DNA of 10,706 nucleotides from an uncultured Clostridia bacterium (GTDB taxonomy: Bacteria > Bacillota > Clostridia > Christensenellales > UBA1242), in assembly GCA_934771675.1 (NCBI GenBank), contig CAKVMF010000019.1, forward strand, positions 1-10,706, in the 5' to 3' direction. Of this stretch, positions 1-5,889 are shown piece after piece. The position numbers and the translations under genes were made by a program. The notes beneath the pieces were generated by a model that saw nothing but the letters and a program-made list of their open reading frames with translations, was not told the DNA's origin and did not search any database. Position 1 is the stretch's first letter; the number at the start of each line of letters is the position of its first letter.

Positions 1-1669
1 CATTGAAACAATTTTTGGTATAACCTTTATGGTTCTTGCTCCAGAAAATAAAATTGTTGACAAACTTAAAGACAAAATCAAAAACTGGGATGAAGTTGAA
101 GCTTACAGAAAAGAAACCGCAAAAAAGAGCGAGTTTGATAGAACTGAAATGAACAAAACAAAATCAGGTGTCAAACTTGAAGGTATCACAGCAATCAACC
201 CTGCAAATGGAAATGAAGTTGAAGTGTTTATTGGTGACTTTGTTTTGGCAGGATACGGAACTGGCGCTGTTATGGCTGTTCCAACTCATGACCAAAGAGA
301 TTTTGAATTTGCCCAGAAGTTTAACATTCCAATGATTCAAGTTATTGATGGGGCAGATGTTAGCGAAAAAGCTTTTGAAAAACAAGATTATCTTGGAAAA
401 GGCTGCAAACTTATCAACTCTGGAGAGTTTAATGGACTCACCGTTGAAGAAGCAAAAAAAGCTATCACGGAAAAACTTGTTAACCTTGGCGTTGCAAGAA
501 AAAAACTTAACTTCAAAATGCGTGACTGGATTTTCTCAAGACAACGTTATTGGGGTGAACCTATTCCAATGATTTATTGTGAAAAATGTGGTTGGGTTCC
601 TGTTAATGAAAGTGATCTTCCTGTAAAACTTCCACCAGTTTCAAGTTATGAGCCAACCAAGGATGGTGAAAGTCCACTTTCAGTTATTCCTGAATTTGTG
701 AACACAACATGTCCAAAATGTGGCGGAAAAGCAAAACGTGAAACTGACACAATGCCAGGTTGGGCTGGATCATCATGGTATTTTATGAGATATTGTGATC
801 CACATAATGATAAAGAATTTGCAAGCATGGATGCTCTTAAAGCTTGGCTTCCAGTAAGCTTGTATAATGGCGGAAACGAACACACAACTAGGCATCTTCT
901 TTACGCAAGATTTTGGGTAAAAGTTCTTTATGATCTTGGACTTGTTCCTGTTGATGAGCCATTCAAAAAACGTATTTCTCAAGGTTTGATTTTGGGAAGC
1001 GATGGCAAAAAAATGAGTAAGAGTGCTGGAAATGGTGTTGACCCACGAATCATGGTTGACAGATACGGTGCTGATGCACTTAGAGTTTGGATGTCATTTA
1101 TTGGTGAATACTCTGAAAAAGTTAGTTGGAGTGAAGAAGGTATGAAGGCGTGCCTTAAATTCTTGACTCGTATTTGGAATTTGCAAGAATTGATGACGGA
1201 AAACGCACGTGAAAAAGAAGTTTCATTTGCACTTCACACAGCAATCAAAAAAGTTACCGCTGATATTGATAGCACAAAATTTAACACAGCTGTTTCTGCA
1301 ATCATGATTTTGGTTAACGAAATCTACAATGCAAAAAAACTTGGTCGTGATGATTACAAAGATTTGATTTTGCTTGTTAGTCCATTTGCTCCACATCTTG
1401 CAAACGAACTTTTTGAAAAGCTCGGTTTTGGTGATTATGAAAAAACATCTTGGCCAATTCTTGATGAATCAAAACTTGTTTTAAGTGAAATGGAAATTCC
1501 AGTTCAAGTTAATGGACGTGTTCGTGGTGTTGTTAAAGTTTCAACAGATGCAACTCAAGATCAAATTGTTGAAACTGCAAAAGAAAACCCAGAAATTTCA
1601 AAAAACATCACTGGTGACATAAAGAAGGTTATTTATGTTCCAAAAAAGATTTTAAATATCATTGTTTAA
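1..1669 (+). CDS. leuS: Leucyl-tRNA synthetase, C-terminal part (5' end outside window)
   Basis: This class I aminoacyl-tRNA synthetase charges tRNA-Leu with leucine in the cytoplasm. The frame is open from base 2, so the gene begins upstream of the window; the ATG at 29 is internal. The first visible residues (IETIFG) are the end of the Thr-rich editing motif, so roughly 250 N-terminal residues including the HIGH motif are missing. Visible in order: the CP1 editing domain with GTGAVMAVP and HDQRD (bases 257-301; the second Asp corresponds to the amino-group-binding Asp345 of E. coli by motif position); the conserved RQRYWGEPIP segment; two CxxC pairs (578-589 and 710-721) that can form a zinc knuckle; KMSKS at 1010-1024; the anticodon-binding helical domain; and a short C-terminal domain with VQVNGRVRG. 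It ends intact with TAA. A terminator follows, so it is transcriptionally separate from the glycogen operon. Nothing unusual is seen in it. Confidence 0.97.
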   Translation, partial: IETIFGITFMVLAPENKIVDKLKDKIKNWDEVEAYRKETAKKSEFDRTEMNKTKSGVKLEGITAINPANGNEVEVFIGDFVLAGYGTGAVMAVPTHDQRDFEFAQKFNIPMIQVIDGADVSEKAFEKQDYLGKGCKLINSGEFNGLTVEEAKKAITEKLVNLGVARKKLNFKMRDWIFSRQRYWGEPIPMIYCEKCGWVPVNESDLPVKLPPVSSYEPTKDGESPLSVIPEFVNTTCPKCGGKAKRETDTMPGWAGSSWYFMRYCDPHNDKEFASMDALKAWLPVSLYNGGNEHTTRHLLYARFWVKVLYDLGLVPVDEPFKKRISQGLILGSDGKKMSKSAGNGVDPRIMVDRYGADALRVWMSFIGEYSEKVSWSEEGMKACLKFLTRIWNLQELMTENAREKEVSFALHTAIKKVTADIDSTKFNTAVSAIMILVNEIYNAKKLGRDDYKDLILLVSPFAPHLANELFEKLGFGDYEKTSWPILDESKLVLSEMEIPVQVNGRVRGVVKVSTDATQDQIVETAKENPEISKNITGDIKKVIYVPKKILNIIV

Positions 1670-1692
1670 ACCAAAACTTAATATAAAACCTG

Positions 1693-1722
1693 AAAATTCC
1701 TATATTTATAGGAATTTTTTTT
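1693..1722 (+). terminator. Rho-independent terminator after leuS
   Basis: Bases 1693-1702 (AAAATTCCTA) pair perfectly with 1709-1718 (TAGGAATTTT). One more T-A pair leaves a four-base ATTT loop. The 3' arm runs into a T-tract ending at 1722. The stem is A/T-rich, as expected in such a low-GC genome. It lies 24 bases after the leuS stop and points along the plus strand. There is no comparable T-run for the minus strand, so it is probably one-directional. Confidence 0.8.
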
Positions 1723-1832
1723 GTGATTTATTTAATTTTTTAAAACAAAAAGACATATAATTAAATATTATTTTTTGTTATTTTTACTTAAATTTTATCT
1801 TTTTTTTGTCAAGCAAATTTAAACTGTTTTAA

Positions 1833-1860
1833 AAAATAAATTTATTTTCGTGAAAAATAA
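1833..1860. promoter_or_regulatory. Overlapping dyads, possible operator
   Basis: Bases 1833-1848 form a perfect 16-base palindrome (AAAATAAATTTATTTT). Its right half is also the left arm of a second dyad, TTATTTT (1842-1848), a 5-base spacer CGTGA, then AAAATAA (1854-1860). Two nested symmetric elements could be a regulator site upstream of malQ. In DNA this A+T-rich, however, A/T palindromes arise easily by chance. No known operator consensus (such as a catabolite cre box) fits. Confidence 0.25.
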
Positions 1861-1889
1861 CGAAAAATTTAAAAAAAAGATTTATTTTA

Positions 1890-1919
1890 TTGGACTTAAA
1901 ATATAAAATAATGTAAAAT
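1890..1919 (+). promoter_or_regulatory. Candidate sigma-A-type promoter for the glycogen operon
   Basis: TTGGAC at 1890-1895 resembles a -35 box (TTGACA). TAAAAT at 1914-1919 resembles a -10 box (TATAAT), with an 18-base spacer. It lies about 40 bases before the malQ start. The match is imperfect and the surrounding sequence offers many TAAAAT-like words, so the position is tentative. A promoter somewhere in 1723-1950 is nevertheless expected, because the leuS terminator precedes it and the genes after it are closely packed. Confidence 0.35.
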
Positions 1920-1956
1920 AAAAAAGGTAAAATAGTAATAATACATAAAGGTAATT

Positions 1957-3402
1957 ATGGAAAGAGGTTGTGGTATTTTGCTTCCAGTTTCATCACTTCC
2001 AAACAAATATGGTTTTGGTTGCTTTTCAAAGGAAGCTTATGAATTTGTAGATTATTTGGCAGAACTTGGCATGAAATATTGGCAAATTCTTCCGCTGGGC
2101 ATTGTGGACTCAGTTGGCTCACCTTATAGCAGTGTGTCTGCTTTTGCTGGCGAACCACTTTATATTGATATGGAAAAGATTTTGAATGAGGAAGAACTTG
2201 AATTTTTCAAACTCAACTCAAATCTTTCTTTTAATGAATACAGAAATCGTAAAAATGATGCTCTCCGTTATGTTTTTGATAAACTTTATTATCTCACAAA
2301 TATTGACAAGTTTATTGCAGACAATGAGTATTGGATTTATGATTACGCTGTGTTTATGGTTTTAAAAGATGAACTCAAAGTTCCATATCTTGAATTTCCA
2401 AAAGAATATCGTGATATAGACTCACAGCAAACCATAACATTCATAAAAACTCATAGTGAAGAAATTGTTTATTACATTTTCCTTCAATATTTGTTTTACA
2501 AGCAATGGCATGATCTTAAAAAATATGCAAATCAAAAGGGCATAAAAATTATTGGAGATGTTCCAATTTATTGTTCAATGGATTCAGCTGACATGTATGC
2601 AAGTTCAAAGAATTTTTTAATTAATCCAGCAACAAATATGCCAAGTTATGTTTCAGGGGTTCCGGGTGATTACTTCAACCCTGAAGGTCAAATTTGGAAC
2701 AATCCTCTTTATGATTATGATTATATGAAAACTGACCACTATTCATGGTGGGTTCAAAGACTCAAACACTTGTCAAAAATTTATGACTATGTTCGAATTG
2801 ATCACTTCCGTGGTTTTGAATCTTACTTCAAAGTTCCTTATGGTGAAAAAACCGTTGAAAATGGAAAATGGGTAAAAGGTCCAGGAATTGAAATTTTTGA
2901 AGAGTTCAAAAAAAATCATATTAACAATTTGATTTTGGAAGATTTGGGTGATATTTCAGACGATGTTAGAGCACTTCGAAAACAAACAGGACTTGCTGGA
3001 ATGAAAGTTATGCAATTTGCTTTTGATGGCGATTCAAAAAATCTTCATCTCCCACATGAATATGACAAAAATACAGTTGCATATCTTGGAACTCATGACA
3101 ACGACACATTCATGGGATTTTTGAGAGATAAAAAACTCAAACAAAGATTTTGCAAATATCTCAATTTGCCACTAGACGCTCCAAACGAAGTTGTAACAAA
3201 AATGGCAATTGAAAATTTGATTTCAACAAACTCAAATGTTTGCGTGCTTACAATGCAAGACATTCTCTGTCAAGGTAGTGAAGCACGAATAAACACTCCG
3301 GGAACTGATCACGGAAATTGGGAGTATAAACTTCCACCAAAATATGCTAGCAACAAATATAATGAATATTTAAAGCAATTATTAAAAAATAAAAATAGGT
3401 AG
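1957..3402 (+). CDS. malQ: 4-alpha-glucanotransferase (amylomaltase, GH77)
   Basis: The enzyme moves alpha-1,4-glucan segments between maltodextrins, releasing glucose and making longer chains that phosphorylase can use; it is cytoplasmic. The 481-residue length is normal for GH77. The N-terminus reads straight into the family motif PVSSLPNKYGFGCF and then YWQILPLG and GSPYS. The catalytic residues expected for the family are present: nucleophile Asp282 in VRIDHFRG, acid/base Glu328 in ILEDLGD, and Asp381 in GTHDND. GDVPIY and the long VSGVPGDYF-NPEGQIWNNP block are also intact. The start at 1957 has AAAGG five bases upstream. No signal peptide or added domain is seen. It is the first gene of the operon; glgB begins five bases after its TAG stop, and the AGG of its last codons (3397-3399) probably helps as the glgB ribosome binding site. 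Confidence 0.97.
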   Translation: MERGCGILLPVSSLPNKYGFGCFSKEAYEFVDYLAELGMKYWQILPLGIVDSVGSPYSSVSAFAGEPLYIDMEKILNEEELEFFKLNSNLSFNEYRNRKNDALRYVFDKLYYLTNIDKFIADNEYWIYDYAVFMVLKDELKVPYLEFPKEYRDIDSQQTITFIKTHSEEIVYYIFLQYLFYKQWHDLKKYANQKGIKIIGDVPIYCSMDSADMYASSKNFLINPATNMPSYVSGVPGDYFNPEGQIWNNPLYDYDYMKTDHYSWWVQRLKHLSKIYDYVRIDHFRGFESYFKVPYGEKTVENGKWVKGPGIEIFEEFKKNHINNLILEDLGDISDDVRALRKQTGLAGMKVMQFAFDGDSKNLHLPHEYDKNTVAYLGTHDNDTFMGFLRDKKLKQRFCKYLNLPLDAPNEVVTKMAIENLISTNSNVCVLTMQDILCQGSEARINTPGTDHGNWEYKLPPKYASNKYNEYLKQLLKNKNR

Positions 3403-3407
3403 AAAAT

Positions 3408-5867
3408 ATGGAAAAATCAAAAGAAGTTTATTTATTTCATCAAGGCACATATTATCATGCTTACAACCTTTTGGGTTGCCATCCAGATCAAAATGGCGGG
3501 GCATGGTTTAGATGCTGGGCTCCAACTGCAAAAGCAATTTCAGTTGTTGGTGACTTCAACGGCTGGAATGCTGAAACTCATAAACTCAAAAAAATTGAAA
3601 ACAGTTCAATTTGGGAAGTTTATGTTGAAAAAGTTGAACAGTATCAAAACTACAAGTATTTTATAACAACGGCTGATAATAGAAATATCTGGAAAGCTGA
3701 CCCATATGCTTTTCATAGTGAAACAAATGGTGCAACTGCTTCAAAGGTTTATGATTTGAAACCTTATGATTGGACTGACAAAAAATACTATGAAAACAAG
3801 GCAACTGAAAATCATTATGAAAAACCAATGAATATTTATGAAGTCAACTTCAGTTCTTGGAAAAAACAACCAGACGGCAGCTATTACACATATCGTATGC
3901 TTGCTGACGAGCTTGTTCCTTATGTTAAAGAAATGGGTTACAATTACATTGAAGCGATGCCTCTTACAGAGTATCCATATGATGGCTCTTGGGGCTATCA
4001 GCCAACAGGTTATTTTTCAGTTACAAGCAGATTTGGAACTCCTGAAGATTTCAGATATTTTGTAAACAAATGCCATGAAGAAGGTATTGGTGTGATTTTG
4101 GACTGGGTTCCAGCACACTTTCCAAAAGACGAACATGGTCTTGTTGAATGGGACGGAAGTTACTGCTATGAAAACCAAGGTTGGGATAGAATTGAATTTG
4201 CTGAATGGGGAACTCGTCGCTTTGACTATGGCAGAACTGAAGTTCAATCATTTTTGATTTCATCAGCAACATTCTTTATTGATAAGTATCATATTGATGG
4301 AATTAGAGTTGATGCCGTTGCTTCAATGCTTTACCTTGACTATGACAAAAAACCAGGTGAATGGGTTCCAAATGTAAATGGTGAAAACAAAAACTTGGAA
4401 GCTATTGCATTCCTTCAAAAACTCAACAGTGTTGTTTTAACTGAATATCCTTATGCAATGATGATTGCAGAAGAATCAACTGCTTGGCCAATGGTAACAA
4501 AGCCTGCTTATATCGGGGGTCTTGGATTTAACTATAAGTGGAATATTGGTTGGATGAACGACACTTTGGAATATGTTGCAACCGACGCATATTTTAGAAA
4601 AGGTTGTCACGACAAACTTACATTTTCAATGTTCTATGCATTCTCTGAAAACTTCATTTTACCAATTTCGCATGACGAAGTTGTTTATGGAAAGCGTTCA
4701 CTTTTAAACAAAATGTGGGGAGCTTATGATGATAAATTCAATTTGATGCGCACATTCTTGATGTATATGTATGCACACCCAGGCAAAAAACTTATGTTCA
4801 TGGGCACTGAATTTGGTCAGTTTAATGAATGGAACAATTCAATTGGTCTTGAGTTTAACCTTTTGGATTATGAAAAACATAAACAAATGCGTGACTTTGT
4901 AAAAGATCTTAACCACTTCTACTTAAACTCTAGCGAACTCTTTGAAATCGACTACTCATGGGAAGGTTTCAAATGGCTCACCGCAGATGATAGAGATAAC
5001 AACGTTATTGCTTTTGAACGTAAAAATAAAGCCGGTGAAACAGTTGTTTGCATTTGCAACTTTTCTCCAGTTTTAAGACAAAATTATAGAGTTGGAGTTG
5101 AACCAGGTGAATACGTTGAGGTGTTAAAATCTAGCAGCAAAAAATATGGCGGAAACCTTGAAGATATCAAGTCTTATGAAAGTGAAAAATATTCAATCAA
5201 TGGGCTTGATTATTCAATTGTTCTTGACCTTGAACCAAACTCAGCAATATATCTTAAAAAAAGAGATTATGAAGTTAAAATAAAATCAATGTTTGAAGAA
5301 CTTGTTGACAGTGAAGAACGTACTTTGAAAAACAAACACACAACCACTGTTGAAGCAAAAAACATTGTTTCAAAAATCATTGAACTCAAGGAAGCATTCA
5401 AGGCTGAACCTTATGATGATGTAAATGAAACTTCAAAAAATAAAGAAGAAAAACCTGTTGAAACTTCTGCTGAAGAAAAAACAAATGAAGCAGAAGATTT
5501 GAAAACAAGAGTATTTAATATTGAAAAAACTTTTGAAACAAAAACCGTTCCTTTTGAATCATCAATTGAATCAAAAGATGAACCTACAAAAAATGAAAAA
5601 CGTGGACGTGGAAGACCAAGAAAACCAGTTGATCCAAACGCACCAGCAAAAATAATTCGTGGACGTGGAAGACCAAGAAAGCCGGTTGATCCAAACGCAC
5701 CAGCAAAAATAATTCGTGGACGTGGAAGACCAAGAAAGCCTGTTGACCCAAATGCACCAGCAAAAATAATTCGTGGACGTGGCAGACCTAGAAAACCTGT
5801 TGACCCAAATGCACCAGCAAAAATAAAAAGAGGGAGGGGCAGACCTAGAAAAGTTGAAAACAACTAA
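3408..5867 (+). CDS. glgB: 1,4-alpha-glucan branching enzyme with AT-hook-repeat tail
   Basis: The enzyme cuts alpha-1,4 chains and rejoins them as alpha-1,6 branches during glycogen synthesis. Order: a CBM48 beta-sandwich (about residues 17-115, with AWFRCWAPTA and VVGDFNGWN); a GH13 barrel with DWVPAHF (Asp232, His237), nucleophile Asp302 in GIRVDAVAS, acid/base Glu355 in MIAEEST and Asp423 in ISHDEVVYG; then a C-terminal beta domain ending near residue 619 (YLKKR). All catalytic residues are in place, so the core should be active. Residues 620-819 are foreign to the family: a charged, helix-prone, partly acidic linker (620-731), then four 19-residue repeats and a partial fifth (732-815) rich in GRGRPRK, which matches the AT-hook DNA-binding core. 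Core codon use and tail codon use look alike, with A-rich codons. What the tail binds is unknown; DNA, RNA or a partner protein are possible. Core function is very secure; tail function is not. Confidence 0.97.
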   Translation: MEKSKEVYLFHQGTYYHAYNLLGCHPDQNGGAWFRCWAPTAKAISVVGDFNGWNAETHKLKKIENSSIWEVYVEKVEQYQNYKYFITTADNRNIWKADPYAFHSETNGATASKVYDLKPYDWTDKKYYENKATENHYEKPMNIYEVNFSSWKKQPDGSYYTYRMLADELVPYVKEMGYNYIEAMPLTEYPYDGSWGYQPTGYFSVTSRFGTPEDFRYFVNKCHEEGIGVILDWVPAHFPKDEHGLVEWDGSYCYENQGWDRIEFAEWGTRRFDYGRTEVQSFLISSATFFIDKYHIDGIRVDAVASMLYLDYDKKPGEWVPNVNGENKNLEAIAFLQKLNSVVLTEYPYAMMIAEESTAWPMVTKPAYIGGLGFNYKWNIGWMNDTLEYVATDAYFRKGCHDKLTFSMFYAFSENFILPISHDEVVYGKRSLLNKMWGAYDDKFNLMRTFLMYMYAHPGKKLMFMGTEFGQFNEWNNSIGLEFNLLDYEKHKQMRDFVKDLNHFYLNSSELFEIDYSWEGFKWLTADDRDNNVIAFERKNKAGETVVCICNFSPVLRQNYRVGVEPGEYVEVLKSSSKKYGGNLEDIKSYESEKYSINGLDYSIVLDLEPNSAIYLKKRDYEVKIKSMFEELVDSEERTLKNKHTTTVEAKNIVSKIIELKEAFKAEPYDDVNETSKNKEEKPVETSAEEKTNEAEDLKTRVFNIEKTFETKTVPFESSIESKDEPTKNEKRGRGRPRKPVDPNAPAKIIRGRGRPRKPVDPNAPAKIIRGRGRPRKPVDPNAPAKIIRGRGRPRKPVDPNAPAKIKRGRGRPRKVENN
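5601..5852 (+). repeat. 57-bp tandem repeat coding for AT-hook-like motifs in GlgB
   Basis: Four in-frame 57-base units start at 5601, 5658, 5715 and 5772, followed by a truncated unit at 5829-5852. Each full unit codes for RGRGRPRKPVDPNAPAKII; the fourth ends in IK instead of II, and the fifth keeps only RGRGRPRK. The core R-G-R-P flanked by basic residues is the AT-hook signature known from HMGA proteins, which bind the minor groove of A/T runs. Units 1 and 2 share GATCCAAACG, while units 3 and 4 share GACCCAAATG, suggesting stepwise duplication of neighbours. There are no unique spacers between units, so this is not a CRISPR array. Confidence 0.95.
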
Positions 5868-5880
5868 TCTATCTATAATC

Positions 5881-5884
5881 GGAG
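5881..5884 (+). promoter_or_regulatory. Ribosome binding site deciding the glgA start
   Basis: GGAG lies five bases before the ATG at 5890. The only earlier in-frame ATG (5854) is inside the glgB coding end and has no convincing Shine-Dalgarno sequence, so 5890 is taken as the main glgA start. Confidence 0.75.
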
Positions 5885-5889
5885 AAAAT

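Larger units (their letters stand above)
1723..1956. other. Highly A+T-rich leader region upstream of malQ, no gene
   Basis: No coding signal is seen on either strand. I count 22 G or C bases in the 180 bases from 1741 to 1920, about 88 percent A+T, clearly above the flanking genes. Runs of five to eight A or T recur, which can make DNA bend intrinsically and narrow the minor groove. The region holds the overlapping dyads at 1833-1860 and a weak promoter candidate at 1890-1919. It is the natural place for control of the whole glycogen operon. I see no riboswitch-like or tRNA-like structure. Confidence 0.6.

Noticed and set aside
345..572. Short plus-strand open frame inside leuS, and similar ones inside malQ, glgB and glgP
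   Set aside because: They lie in other frames of well-supported genes, with no ribosome binding site or recognisable product.
1806..1834. Second promoter candidate with TTGTCA as -35
   Set aside because: The corresponding -10 position reads TTAAAA, too weak to call in DNA this A+T-rich.
1842..1870. Catabolite-repression cre box before malQ
   Set aside because: The TGAAAA and CGAAAA words do not assemble into the cre palindrome with its central CG.
5601..5852. CRISPR-like periodic repeat
   Set aside because: The units abut without variable spacers, stay in frame and code for a conserved peptide.
5411..5863. Minus-strand open frame of 150 codons across the glgB tail
   Set aside because: It is the complement of the repeat-coding region. 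The 57-base period keeps all frames open together, and there is no start context or independent homology.
5854..5889. Upstream glgA start at 5854 overlapping glgB
   Set aside because: It has no good ribosome binding site, whereas the ATG at 5890 has GGAG at ideal spacing.
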